The notes: generated by a model not told the origin, from the sequence alone. 64,000 nt of DNA from Sinonovacula constricta (GCA_007844125.1 CM017567.1:9646957-9710956), one strand, 5' to 3'. Numbered from the stretch's first letter, positions 37,812 to 50,714 are shown. A program made the numbers and translations.

Positions 37812-40129
37812 AAAGGCACATTATCGTAAAATATAGTTTCGAGAAATGATGCCGAAGTTGTGTGTGAATGAATAAGTTTTGTATGGATGTCAAGTGGCAA
37901 ACGTTTCTTTATATGGTTGTCCGTTTAATAATCGATCACAACCTAGATGAAAACTTGAATTAAGATTAGCAACAAATTAGTAATGGCTGACTAATTAAGT
38001 CAGTTACAAAGAAAACAGAATAAGTTGCGATTGTGGTGCATTGCAGATATTGTTATCGTCTTACTATCACACTTAGCTTGTAAATTCTATACAACATACT
38101 ATATATATCGACATTTTCATACTGAAGTTATCAAATGTGTGGCCATTTTCGTGTTTTTTTGTACCAGAATATATGCCTGATTTCCAGAGACCCATTGTAT
38201 TAATCATGTTGAACAGATTCTTAAATCATTTATAGAATGCGTTATTTTTAAACCTGATGAATTTACATTTTTTACGACTATATTTATTTTAAAATTGGCA
38301 TTTAGTTTATTAATTTATACAAATCAAATACGATTGAGGTTTTTCCAAGTCAGAAAGACGGAAGCGTCGTTGTATGAATCTATTATTGCAAACCAACTGC
38401 TAATGAAAAAGAGGGATATTAAGTGCAAAATATAACTCCACCGTCGTGTTTTATATAGCAGTTATGTAAAATGTAAAATACACCAATTATTATCCAAGTT
38501 TTAGAAAATCTCATGGAGCAAGCAAAACGCCTCTCATGGGATTGAATAAAAAACAAACGTGATTTAGCTACTTATACTTATTGATATGTTTACGAAATTG
38601 TTCTAAAAAAAAGACAGTCATAATGTCATCACCTGAGAGAGCTCTTATATAACATTAATATGCAATACGGCTTATCTTGAAGAATGCAGAAATTCGAGAA
38701 TATATCTCAGTTCCAAGTTTCTTCCACAAAAAATAACTTTATTCGCAGTGTTTCTTCGATAGTTGAATAGCAGTTACTTAGTGTTTATAGTAGGCAAAAC
38801 GCTGTTTTTATCAAATAGAGTCTTTACAAATCTGTAGCAAATCGAGAAAAGTTATAGACGAGAAAAGTGTATACAAAGGGAACCAAGAATGTCGTCAGAC
38901 AGTGCTCTTTAAATATTTAAAACTTCCAATAAATTTATTTTTATGCCTGAATACGTGTTTGCCACGATCGGAAAATAATATCATAACCTACTTCAAATTT
39001 GCTTTTAATCTTTTCGAATTATTTAAATGCAATTTTTGTAACTTTCTAATTCTTTCTTTCATATGTTATTAGCTACTGTGATAATAGTTAAAGATAACAA
39101 AATATGTGCTGTTATATTATTTTTACTGAGATAATTACTTTTCGCTATCACAACAGTTCACAATGTAGGAATGCGATGACTGTATTTTACCACCGCGGAG
39201 TACATATAAAAAATTAATATAAGGATTCTGGTTTGGAAAAGCATGGTTTTCCATTAGAAGATTTTAAAATTTCTTTATGAGAGTGTAGGTTTGTGCTTGT
39301 AAAGCTTTAGCTATCTTAATATTCCTTTCAGAAACAAAACAGTTTTAAGATAATTACGAAATAAGATAAAAATTACTGTGAAAGAAACTACAAGTATCAG
39401 CACGAAAACTTTATATTGAGATTGGAACTGTTTGTTTGTGTGCTTTAAGGCACAAATAAATCTTTGAAGTTGTAATGGAAAGATCGGATCGATCGCTTGC
39501 TTCATGATGTAACTTGATTCTGTCTATGTAACTTGACCATGAACACTGTTATATTTTTTATAATTGATTTCATTAGTCTTATAACTGACTTTTGTGTTAG
39601 GTTGATATTAAGGATAGCATTCTTGACAGACAACATCCTGTGTATAGAAATTTCATCTTTTGTTTAGTTGAGGATTTGATAACATGATAGTATTTGTCTG
39701 CCTAGGGGAACCTTTTTATAAAATAAGAATTTATAATTTCAAATTACGTACAGACATACAAGTTGAATAACAAAACTCTTATCTGATACAAAAAAGGAAG
39801 CATTAGTTAAATACTCGAGATAGGTGCCATCTACTCTAGGCTTTTGTTGACAGCGTTTTTAAATATTAAAAACTAGTGTTAGTGTTAATAAGGATGTTGA
39901 GGGAAGGGTAAGTTTTGTTTTGGTAAGCATTCACATTTAACTAACATATTAGTTTGCACTGAAAAAACATACTCCTAATTTTATTGGCAAAATCGACGCA
40001 TCTAAACACGTTTGACAGAATGACCTTCATTTAAAAAGTACAAGGAAAAGCAGATTTACTTTCCAACTGATTATTATTATACCTCAACCGTGTCACAAGA
40101 ATAATTGTGCATAGTTATACCCTTGTGAT

Positions 40130-40482
40130 ATTATGAATGTACATAAGTTCATTGTATCTGTTTTAACTCTCGATGCAGGTGCTGACTGTTTTTTTTGTTT
40201 TACTTTGACGGGATATTGTTAATTACACTGTTTGTTTGATAGAAAACCACCTTTAGGAAGTGCGAGGTTGGAGCGCTCCACAAACCACGTTTAAGCACCC
40301 CAGTCGGCCCTTTTGCCGATTGACCGTTCCAAGGCGGTAACTGATGTTTTTTCTTTATATGTGTTATGTCTCGTCTCTGTGTGTTTGTCACATTTACATT
40401 TACGTTGTTTGTCTTTGTCTACAGGAAGATAAATTTTAAATATCTGTGGAAATATTGAAAGGACCTTTTCTTATTTACCTAT
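40130..40482 (+). mobile_element. Family B tail inserted in duplication copy 1 only
   Basis: Starts TTATGAATGTACATAAGTTC (matching the family B 3' region at about 22108), includes the complete core and ends at CTTATTTACCTAT. In copy 2 the flanking sequences are joined directly (TTATACCATTGTCATACCAA at 58381-58400). This is a filled site against an empty site. No target duplication longer than about 2-3 bp is visible. Confidence 0.88.
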
Positions 40483-41309
40483 ACCAACGTCTTCACATCA
40501 AATAGGGCATTATGCAGTGCTTGTCATATTTGATATCTTTAATCACAATATATCATTAGTAAGTTAATATATGCTCTGCTTAGATACCTACTTACACTCC
40601 ACGTACAGGTATTTGTCTGGCTAATTTAAGCTAACGATACAATGCATGATCGCATTGACGTGTTCCCGACGAAATTGACCATGTAACTCTTAAAATTAAC
40701 GCTAATGCCAGCGATCGATTTGCTAGTAGAAAACGAACAAAGGGCTGTTATATAATTATAGTATTTCTTCCACTACGTTGCAGATAAAGCGGATTGACTT
40801 GGTTCTGTCGCAACGAGTTAAGATCAAAGCGCTTAAAGCGATGTGTAGGCGGTGTAAGTTTTTACATTGTAAGCGATTAAAGGTATACAAATAATGGTCT
40901 CTTTACATTTACAACGGATATTCGATTCCAATGTAAAGCAGGTAAGTCTTTAGCTTCAGAAGTACAACCTTTTCTAAATATAGATTATACATTGTGAAAA
41001 AAGCTAACATGCAGTCGTCCGTTAAAAGTTACAATCGATTATAGAAATTGTTTTATTAATCATACATTTATTTAACGAGATTGTATTTTAATTGAAATGA
41101 TGTCTAAAACATCTGCTCATAAGCGCAACCGCACGTGACAAGACTGCACTGAGTTCAAATGTAACCACATTTAATATTTAGTCGGTAGACGAACTGTAGC
41201 AATCCGTCCTCGACAATTTCTTTGATTTATTTTGACTAACACTACACCCCTGTGATCATACTCTAAACACCTATTGAAACCATGGTAAACACAGATGAAT
41301 ATTGCATAT

Positions 41310-41385
41310 ACCTTTGTTCTGTGCCTTTTCGGAGTTTGGTATATGTTGCAATACTCATAGGACCTTGTCATATATTCTTTAATAA
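41310..41385 (+). repeat. Family A tail fragment
   Basis: CCTTTGTTCTGTGCCTTTTC followed by GGAGTTTGGTATATGTTGC and GGACCTTGTCATATATTC matches the end of the A tail closely. The corresponding place in copy 2 (around 59220-59290) has a different sequence, so copy 1 and copy 2 differ here too. Confidence 0.75.
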
Positions 41386-42249
41386 CCATGAATGAAGTGG
41401 AATTACACTGTTGTCCCTCCTTTAGCCCCTTAATTCACTAAGTGAAATTTCCTTGCTGATTCATAAATTTGCATTTCATGCATATCTGCATTACACTATA
41501 TAATCACTTGAACATCTAAGAAAAACATAGTACACTATTAATGTTATCGTTTTAAGCATGCCTGGGCACATTGGCATGTATAGTCTTCTTCGACATACAT
41601 ATTTTTATTCCTGCTTTCGAAATTCTTTTTTCTATAACTCTGGACGTTTTCGCAAGTGTCATAGTCTAAAACCTGAGTGAATCTGAATTTCAAATGTTCA
41701 TGTTTTCAGAAAAATCAACTGAATTGACAAAACTTAGTGAAGAATCTGCAACAATAAACTAAGTATTATCATTTAGTCTATTATATAACATCACGAGAAA
41801 TATTGTATATTTGAAAGCATTGTTTCAAGGCTATCGACGGAGAACAACCCCAAGTATGGATTTCCTCAAATAACGTTATTCATCCACGGGGATTTCTTTG
41901 TCTGTTTTATCTTGTGGTAATGGTTTTTGGACTACATCCATGCTTGATCGATGATCAATTATATTTTAAAGACTTGGTACAATGCACATAAATACAGACT
42001 GGAAATACGATTACTGAACATTAACAACAATAGATGATAAGAAATTATAGTATGGCCAATAATAAACATTTAAAGTATAAAACCTTTGGGGGTTAATTAA
42101 CTGGTCATGGAAAGCGATATGATACCCTCAAAGTTTAAGTAAATATATTGCAAGTATTTTATGTACATAAACTGTGATCTGTGCTACGACGGAGCAGTTT
42201 GGTCCTGTTCGAATTAGACCATACTAGTACCACTGTATATAAGGATTCA

Positions 42250-42352
42250 GGGGCATCTGTGGCGCAGTGGTAGAGTCGCCGACTTGTAACCCCTCTATCG
42301 GAGCAAAAAGGCTTCAAGTGAGAAGGCCTTTCAGCTGACCTTTGGTGGAATT
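42250..42352 (+). repeat. tRNA-headed SINE, 5' part, in duplication copy 1
   Basis: GGGGCATCTGTGGCGCAGTG followed by GTAGAGTCGCCGACTTGTAAC; box A is TGGCGCAGTGG (42260-42270). Box B is degraded. The body up to GAGAAGGCCTTTCAGCTGAC resembles the SINE at 47840-47999, but the distal tail is missing. It is also present in copy 2, so it was inserted before the duplication. Confidence 0.7.
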
Positions 42353-43910
42353 AAATTAAATTCTTGACATAACGAATTAAGCTTGCTAGTTTACTATATC
42401 TTTAAATTTTATTACGTGTAAATTCAACTAATTCGAGTTTTTTTTAAATATATATATTGCGTTGCTTCATGCTTTGTATGTGATAGGGTAGAAATAATAG
42501 TGGAAGCAAGTGCAGTACAATTATGTGTAATAGATAGTTGTTTGTAACAATTATGCAAACAATTAAGTTTGGTTACATGCATAATTGGTATCACTAACCG
42601 TTGTAAATCTTTAACTGTTTGTTAATTCCAACATCACTTTTATTTAATCATCAATAAATAGCATCTTACCTGGACAATTTAATGACAATTACATGGGTGC
42701 CATGTACCAGTTGGTCCAATTACTATGTAACTTGTCCAGGAATCGTGCATTAAATTAACACTTCTTAGAGCCATATACTCAGTGCCAATATATATTAATT
42801 CTACTGTAGTTAAATATTTATTAGAGCGTCGTTATTTTCTTCTGTGTTTTGGGGAAAATAAGGTAAATGTTAATTATCCTGTCCGCGCGTATTATTTTGG
42901 ATACATCTAAACTGTAAATTAGAAGTAACAGGGTTTCTCTAGTTTTTCCGAATATTGTTTATGTACAAAATAGTATCTACGTAAACAAAGCAAGTATCAT
43001 GATGACACGTTGACTGTATTCACGCACAGTACTCATTCATAATTATCCTGGAAAATCTATTACATTTGACCTAAATGTATAGTCTGACAAAGTAATACTA
43101 TTAAGGTTACCATCCTATGTTTACCTATGTAAGACCAGAGAAATCCAAAAAGGAAATCTTTGATTTACAAGTGTTTGTACAACAAATATAACAACAACAA
43201 TACCCTGATAAGTCCAAATCAGCTCGCTAATCCTACATCGCTTATTATCAGGATGCTACATAAATTATTTGTTTTAAAATTGCAGCTTATAATGACATTG
43301 ATCAGCGTTTTCTCGTTGAAATCGGCAATGCAACTCTCATTTTTTTCTGCTGATGCTAATGATCGATCTGCCGTACTTTCGTTGAAATGCACCAAGAATG
43401 ACGCAGAGCGGTTGTTGGAATGCTCGATCTATATCAATTTCGCCCCTATCATGGTGTTGTGCGTAGATAAATATATCTACACATTGTCACACTGTTCAGT
43501 TCAGCTCATTAATATCCCCGGGATAATTTTAATCATGTAGGAATTACTATTAGAATTAGAAAAACATCTAATCCATCGTCGGGAAAATTTCTTATCACGC
43601 AACAAACTGCATGACATGTATACTACTTGGATGTAAAACTACCTGAAATGCAGATACGCATCGCAAGCTTGCTATAAAGCATTTTACAAATAAACGTTTT
43701 GATTTAAGTAGAGCTAGAACAATGATAAGAACAAGAGAACCAGGGACTTTGTCGAGATATTTTATGAGCCAAATTTACTACCAGTCATTTGGTTAATAAA
43801 TATGCCAAAAAGACAAAATTATATAACTCAGCTTTTACTACATGTCTCTCATGTAAAAATGGAACTTTAGTCTAGTAAAGAGTTTTCTCAGTAAAATATT
43901 AAAAGAAAAC

Positions 43911-44470
43911 GGCTTCATTGGTAAAACATTTGTTTTATAATAAGAACCGCGGCTGTGTCATTGGTAAAACATATGTTCCATAATTTGAACCGCGGCTGTG
44001 TCATTGGTAAAACATTTGTTTCATAATTTAAACCACGGCTGTTATTGATAAAACATTTTTTTTGTAATTTGAACCGCGGTTGTGTCATTGGTCAAACATT
44101 TGTTTCATAATTTGAACCGCGGCTGTGTCATTGGTAAAACATTTGTTCCATAATTTGAACCACGGCTGTGTCATTGGTAAAACATTTCTTTCATAATTTG
44201 AACCGCGGCTGTGTCATTGGTAAAACATTTGTTCCATAATTTGAACCACGGCTGTGTCGTGTCATTGGTCAAACATTTGTTTTATAATTTGAACCGCGGC
44301 TGTGTCATTGGTAAAACATTTCTTTCATAATTTGAACCGCGGCTGTGTTATTGGTAAAATATTTGTTTTATAATTTGAACCGCGGCTGTTATTGATAAAA
44401 CGTTTGTTTCGTAACTAGAACCACAGCCGTGTCATTGGTAAAACATTTGTGTCATAATTTGAACTGCTAA
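43911..44470. repeat. 43-bp minisatellite, 13 units (copy 1)
   Basis: Unit begins AACCGCGGCTGTGTCATTGG and ends TTTCATAATTTG. I count 13 units. Several units have CCACGG in place of CCGCGG, consistent with CpG decay, and one unit has a GTGTC duplication. A matching array, also 13 units, sits at the same place in copy 2. Confidence 0.93.
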
Positions 44471-46744
44471 GATTGTTTGGTCAACTTACATGTAGTTACT
44501 TCATACCTGTGATCAAATAATATTTTTATTCAATGCAAATTTACATTTATATGCGAAGCCTGGCATCACAAGGTTCGTTCAATTAGTAATATTTTTTTCA
44601 TAAAGTATTCCCTTGTAAGTGCTAGGTCAAACGCTTTGGCCAAGCCGTAAACTATTCATTTGTATGGACATGAGTGGGTTGGCGAGGAAGTTAAAGAACG
44701 TTTGTGGTTTTGTGTACATGTTTGATCCTCCATGAAGTATTGATATATAAAATCCAGATACCATTTACTTAGGCGTATGTCACATTACCCTTTTATCAGG
44801 TTACGCTTATTCAGAGACAATCCGTGGGGATATCCGCAAATTGGATTATGTAAACTTTTACTTGTATGTTGTTTCAAGCACAAAGCAAATTGATCTATTT
44901 CGAGGACTAGATAATAAAACTTCGCGTCCCAAGGGAACGTACAAGTGGAAAATGGGTTAATTCATAAAACTGGTAAATAGTTCATGCACTGTACATATAT
45001 TGTAAATGTACTTGAAGTTGAATATAAAAATGTGTGTTTTGCGGTAATATCTTTGAATTAGTTTGCAGAGTTGAGCATGATAAACCTTGAAATGAAAATA
45101 TTTTACTGAAGCACACACCCTGACTAGTGATGCAAGACAGCTCTATAAACATTAACGTGTACATCTTCAACATGAATGTATCCACGTGTCTCTGCATGCT
45201 CTGCACTGCATATCTGGTACATAATGTTATATAACAGGTTCCCTCTAATGGCATATTAGAAATGGTCACTTCTCAGCTTGCGATTACGAGGACAGTGTTT
45301 CCAATGAAGGCAACACACAAATTTTAAAATATTTCCTCGAGCTTGTGTAGCATTGTCTTTGATACATTAATACTGTATTAGTCCGATCGGCAACAGTTAC
45401 GTTAAGTAAGGACTCACTGCCATCAGAACCATCGTTTTTTCCTTAAGACAGACACATGTAAGAAGTTTTTGATGTAAGAGTGTTAAGTTTGTGCTTTGGT
45501 GTAACTCCCACTTAAATGGTTTATTTTGCTTTATTTTGCTCAAATGAAGAAAAACACCGGCATTCTTAAAGACGTTATGTTTTCGTTTTCATTTGGCTTT
45601 AATTTAACATTTAATGATAATGAGCTAGCAAATGTATGAGCATTAACAAATAAAGATAAGTCAGTAGTGATTCTTTTTATCTCCATGGTTAAAGTACAAT
45701 GATGAAGTTTTTGTGCAGGTCAAACGCGTTCAATCTCGGACACATTTTTCAAATTCACTCGATGAGATAAAAAATTTACCATTTCTTATTTACAATTGTT
45801 TATTTTTTATCAGAAACAGTTTAGAGATTTCCAAGTAAGTGGTAAATGTAACGATGTAACAGTATTCCATATAATTACTGCCTTTTCTCCATTTTTCATT
45901 ATTATTTGTGTCTTTATGTGTTTTTAATTGCCGCTGTCGCGCTTCTTTTATAACTTAACTATCATAAATATTATATATTATACTTGTTACACTAATGTTA
46001 GCCGAATTGTTTATCTCTTGTTCGATTGTTGCATAATAGTGACAATTTAGAACCTTCATATTAAATGTAACCAGCCAGTTATTTAGTTTTTAAAATCCAA
46101 TAGACAAAAAGCCGTTCCGGTCCAAGAACACAGCGACTATGCTGCTGTAACTTTTTTCAAGCGATACAATTTTCACTGATGCTCGGGGTAGTTAGCATAG
46201 ATTTTTTCTTCATTGATATTACTGACTGAAAATAAAAGTGGTAATTGCTCTACATTATTGATGCGATTCGATACACAAACGTTTGTTAGAACCTTCTTTA
46301 CGTCCTGTACCAAGTAAGCAATACTAGGCCTGGTCATGACCCAATATCAATATGCTCATATTCGGTCCAGTTTCGCTGCTTTATTATGTTATCAATTATT
46401 CAGACAATATGCAGTTAAATGCGATAAATTGAATCAACTGACGGATCTATTGATACAATCTGGTATATCAAAGATGAAAATTACAGTAACATTGTGGCAT
46501 AGAGAAAAATCGATGGTTGAATTGGTTCTCTCAGATGCAATATTCAGTCTTGGAATTCTTTGTTAGGAATGACGCGTTCAACGCTGGCGCTGAATCAAAA
46601 CTGATCTTGTATTGGGTAATATACATTTAATAGGGACAAGAAATTATTTAAGTTCCCCCATGACAAAATTGTTCTTATTTAGTTTATGATTGGCTAAGAG
46701 ATATTAAGGAAATTGCCAAAGAATTTAATTGACGTTTGTCACGC

Positions 46745-47091
46745 ATGTTTTTCAAACAAACTAAACAAGCCAACAATCAAAACACAAAAATATGACAAAA
46801 ATCAGAATGTTGTGTCCTTTCAAAGGTATATGCAAAATTGATATAAACCCCTCATCGATAAAAACGGCTTGCCTTATAATGGACTATAAAATATGTGGGT
46901 AAATTATGTATGTTATTTCAGATGAAGCGCAAACCTTTGATCTTTAAAAGTATTGTAACATTGCAACAGAACATTCACTTTTTATTATGTGTGTTTGATT
47001 TGTTTTTTGCATAAAACATGTGCACTTTTAAAGTATTTCGAAGAATAACCGCTTTTATCTTTAGACAATATAGCTTATTATGTTACATAAC
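46745..47091. other. Sequence present only in copy 1 before the satellite
   Basis: In copy 2 the 35-bp satellite starts immediately after the duplicated block, whereas copy 1 has about 347 bp of unrelated AT-rich sequence here. It shows no feature of its own. Confidence 0.6.
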
Positions 47092-47735
47092 ATGGCACAA
47101 CGTTGATAACGTGGAGTGTAATGACATGACACAACGTCAATAATGTGGGAGTGTAATGGCATGCCACAAGGTTGTAGATGTTGAATTTAATGACATGGCA
47201 AAGCGCTGATAATATGAATTCTAATAACATGGCACAACGTTGATAATGTAAAGTATAATGACATGGCATAACGTTGATAATGTTGAGTGCAATGACAAGG
47301 CACAAGGTTGATAATATGAAGTGTAATGACATGGCATAACGTTGATAATGTGGAGTGTAATGAAATGGCACAACGTTAACAATGTGAGATCTACATGGCC
47401 TAGCGTTGACGATGTGAAGTGTAATGAAATGGCACAACGTTGATTGTGGAGATGTACATGGCCCAGCGTTGATGATGTGAAGTGTAATGAAATGGCCCAG
47501 CGTTGATTGTGGAGAGAGTGAAATGACATGGCACAACGTTGATAATGTGGGGTGTAATGACATAGCACAACGTTGATAATGTGGGGTGTAATGACATAGC
47601 ACAACGTTGATAATGTGGGGTTAATGACATAGCACAACGTTGATAATGTGGGGTGTAATGACATAGCACAACGTTGATAATGTGGGGTGTAATTACATAA
47701 CACAACGTTGATAATGTGAAGTGAAATGACACAAA
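47092..47735. repeat. 35-bp satellite array (copy 1)
   Basis: About 18 units of the form ACGTTGATAATGTGGAGTGT plus AATGACATGGCACAA, with diverged and shortened units near 47370-47520. The unit length is not a multiple of three and lacks stops on the minus strand. Long overlapping open frames therefore appear in all three minus frames; these are artefacts. Confidence 0.95.
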
Positions 47736-47839
47736 GTGTTATGTAATGTAAACAGTATCAATTAATAAATGACACGGAAATCGTGTTACATTGTACCAAT
47801 ATAGTTCGTAGATTAATATATATTCACATGTTATGAAGC

Positions 47840-47999
47840 AGGGCGCACATGGTGTAGTGGTAGAGCCGCCGATTTGTAACTCCTCTGACTGCTTACATGT
47901 AGCCCCGGAAGATCGAACCATGGACTTAATATGAGAAGGTCTTCTAGCTGACGTGCCGTGCACCGGTGGTTCTACCCAGACATTTGTCTGATAAATTCA
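47840..47999 (+). repeat. tRNA-headed SINE, complete-looking
   Basis: Head GGGCGCACATGGTGTAGTGG with box A TGGTGTAGTGG (47850-47860) and box B-like AGATCGAACC (47910-47919). Then come GAGAAGGTCTTCTAGCTGAC and the tail CGGTGGTTCTACCCAGACAT. The distal segment seen in the 10.8-kb and 15.5-kb copies is shorter here. It is non-coding; the antisense open frame at 47739-47963 merely reads through it. Confidence 0.8.
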
Positions 48000-49865
48000 A
48001 ACAAAACACGTATTTATTCTGATATGCAAGAGATGAAGGCACATGATACTGATTTTGTTAAATAAATGCAAAATTAAATACTTATGTATTGAAATAAAAT
48101 TGCCATCATGTATTTCAGTCTCCCTAAAATACCTTTACTAGTTTCAATAATTAATAGAGTCGGTTAACAACCAAAATATATTGATATTCTTTAATTTTCA
48201 TCCGTAAAAATCTGTTTCTTGTTACACTTGCTTTATATACCTTTAATTTAACATTATTTATATTAAGGCGCTCTCATATAGCTTTCGACTTAAATCATCA
48301 TATGTATTTAATAATTATAATTAACATAAATATATTAAAAAGCAACACATTAACGTTCAGCTCTGTTATAAGAACATTACTTTTACAACAGAATAAAACA
48401 ATATTTTACGAATATTAAAATTTAATATAATTCATAAATGTTTCAAGAAACAGACACATGCGATTTCAATAATCAAGTGAAATTCATAATAAATATACAA
48501 CCAACTGCATTACCCCATTAAATCAAACATTTACAAAAATCAATGGCATCTGTTTTCCTTAAATATAAAACAAACCACAGATACACTTTAACGAATAAAA
48601 TTAAGTTATAAGTCAAATTTAGATCTGGAAAGTGTGTTTTCCCTCAATTTTGCTGCTACCGAATGCACAATCAAGTTTAATTGACCATTAGGATGAAACT
48701 CGCGTCCCATGAAAGACTCTTAAATTAAATTATGAAAAGTAACATATAAAAACACGCACTTGCGTTCTTCGTAGTATCTACAAAATATTTGTTTGTTCTG
48801 TGTCTTGTTGTTTTTGCTGTTTTATTATTTCAAGGTTTTCAATCGATTCAGCATTAACTGCAATGTTTAATTTAAATAAATTACTTTAATAAATGACTAC
48901 TGTCAGTGTTTGTTTCATTAATTATTATCTAATTAATTGGATTTGTTCATAAAGCAACGGAATTAAACTGAGCGTTTCTATCTGCATATTCCATATGTTA
49001 AGCAGTTTTACTGTTTGTAATGTTAACAGTTTAAGTAAGCAGATATATTGGTTTATTATTGTTTTTATTGAAGAAAAGGTTCAGATTTATATTCTGTAAC
49101 GATTTTATTTACTTTGTTATCTACCGGATATCTTCATTTATTCTACCATTTGTTAGATGTTTGTTTATTGGGTTTATCTTCCCAGCAACAGTTGTTAGAT
49201 GACCAAAGCTGTTAAATTTGCTTGCTTTTCAATTATTCTCGATTTAGTGGATATCGGAATTAATGTCGGTTGTAATGGTTTCATACTGGTCTTATTTACA
49301 TGACGAAGCGTTCTAACATACAAGTCCTTCCAGAACAATAGTATGTCATTTCAAATAACTTGTAGCCAATGTCACTACAAATTCATAGCGGGTGCAATAC
49401 AAGAGAATCGAACCATATTTATTATATTTTAGAAGTCTCACCATGCATATAGAAATTGGAATAATCTGGTCCAAAGACAAGTCAATTAACCTTTCGTAGC
49501 ATAGTGTTGTTCCAACTTTTCTTTTATTAATTTAAACATATTTGTCTTAGACATTGATTTTTTTACTTGTATGAAAATATATATACCTATTGTGTGCATA
49601 AAGCCAACATCTTTACATTTGTAAGAAGTAAATTTTTACCACTATGTAATGTTATTACATGTAATTTAAATTTAAAATTTGTCGATCAATCAAAATCAAA
49701 AATAGATTATGCATTATTTCAAGCCTCGAGGTCTACTTATTTCCCAAACTTTGCCCTGGTGGGCTTAACATGTCCTCAGATGGCCACTTATTATTTTATT
49801 GATGTATTTTCTATTTTTCACATGAAACAAAGAAATTATTTAAATAGAAGATTGATAGTTGTAAT
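48000..49865. other. Intergenic DNA, nothing recognised
   Basis: AT-rich; no supported feature. Confidence 0.4.
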
Positions 49866-50170
49866 TTCGGAGTAAAAGTCTCACTCGAACTTGATACTGG
49901 CTGCAAAAATACAGAACTAATGTTTTCTATGCTGCTGTCGTATGTGTGAATATTAAATTATCTATTCACACAGATTTTGATTTATCGATGATTCATTTCG
50001 TTTTACTGCATATTTTCCTCACAAATATACTGATGTATACATAAAGATGACCAAACATTATATTTTGACAGAAGTAAAAAAACGCAAAATGACCATCATT
50101 TTAACAGAAACATTCACGAGGGCTTAAATATACTACTATTTAAGAAGTTTTGTTCCTTTTTCGGCAAAAT
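49866..50170 (+). repeat. Old duplicate block X1
   Basis: Contains a GAACTTGATACTGG string near 49887 and GACAGAAGTAAAAA near 50068, then TTCGGCAAAATGCATCAG. It aligns, with many differences, to 50715-51010 in the same order. A CAG/GTGAGT splice-donor-like site follows at 50178. Confidence 0.5.
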
Positions 50171-50196
50171 GCATCAGGTGAGTATGCCTATGTTCT

Positions 50197-50559
50197 TTGT
50201 ATATTTATAAATATCCTGTGAACATTGTTGTCAAGCAAAGGAATGCGTCCGTTAATTTGTTTTCTTTACCGTCGGCAGTGACTAAAGATCTGCTAAAAAA
50301 ACACACAGAATCTGCAGGAAACCATCAATCATCGGAAACTTCTGTTATCGCACCTGTCATTGCTTTGGGCGAATGTATTGAAAATCCATACATAAAGTGT
50401 TCAAAAGATATCTATGGCCAGGAGTGTTTTATTTTTTCTCTGTTACTACTGTCTTGTCAATTGTATGTAACACGTATATTTAAACTCGCTTTTAAAAGGA
50501 ATATAACTAGCAATCAACCCCGCATTAGTGTAAGATACACTATTAACACGCCAATTTAA
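50197..50559 (+). CDS. Possible exon or pseudo-exon, unknown product
   Basis: A 120-codon open frame with no domain I recognise. The part around ESAGNHQSSE (about 50306-50335) has a diverged relative at 53365-53400 that reads VSSGNHQTSE in the matching frame, which hints at an old duplicated coding exon. The 53.4-kb relative has a stop just upstream (TAG near 53350). There is no clear polypyrimidine tract plus AG that fixes an exon start. It could equally be non-coding DNA duplicated by chance in a frame-preserving way. Confidence 0.2.
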   Translation: MYIYKYPVNIVVKQRNASVNLFSLPSAVTKDLLKKHTESAGNHQSSETSVIAPVIALGECIENPYIKCSKDIYGQECFIFSLLLLSCQLYVTRIFKLAFKRNITSNQPRISVRYTINTPI

Positions 50560-50714
50560 TTCAGAATTCGTTGAGGAATCGTAACTAGATCAATTATAGT
50601 CTGACAACCTGCGACTCACTAATTTCCTTATTTAAACTCTTGTTAGCAGTAAATACTATCCTAAGGCGCACAACTATTATTTTTTAAATACAATCCGTCT
50701 TTTACCCAGAAATA

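Larger units (their letters stand above)
37812..46744 (+). repeat. Segmental duplication, copy 1
   Basis: Collinear and in the same orientation as 56109-63590. Matching begins at AAAGGCACATTATCGTAAAA (37812) against AAAGGCACAATATTGTAAAA (56109). It ends at GACGTTTGTCACGCA (46744 against 63590). Long stretches match with few mismatches, for example 38840-38960 against 57095-57215. Copy 1 has extra segments at 40130-40482, about 41447-41664 and about 42471-43291, and differs in the sequence just before its 35-bp satellite. Copy 2 has about 40 bp extra near 56637. Open frames in copy 1 (43160-43540 and 46336-46566) are broken by stops or frameshifts in copy 2, so they are not conserved genes. 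Confidence 0.93.

Noticed and set aside
43160..43540. 126-codon open frame in duplication copy 1
   Set aside because: Copy 2 (about 60160-60405) has a one-base deletion in the T run and a TAG in the equivalent frame, and the 5' part falls in the segment absent from copy 2.
43911..44470. CRISPR-like array of regular units
   Set aside because: Units are contiguous with no unique spacers, the setting is eukaryotic, and this is an ordinary minisatellite.
46336..46566. 76-codon open frame in duplication copy 1
   Set aside because: In copy 2 the equivalent frame has TAA after TTCGCTGCTTTG (about 63241) and further changes, so no coding constraint is visible.
47078..47732. Three overlapping repetitive proteins of 110-174 codons on the minus strand
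   Set aside because: The 35-bp satellite read in three frames. Same artefact at 63530-64000.
50169..50183. Tiny exon ATG CAT CAG followed by donor GTGAGT
   Set aside because: The donor matches consensus well but three codons are too little evidence, and the ATG and donor are not preserved in the related block at 51000.
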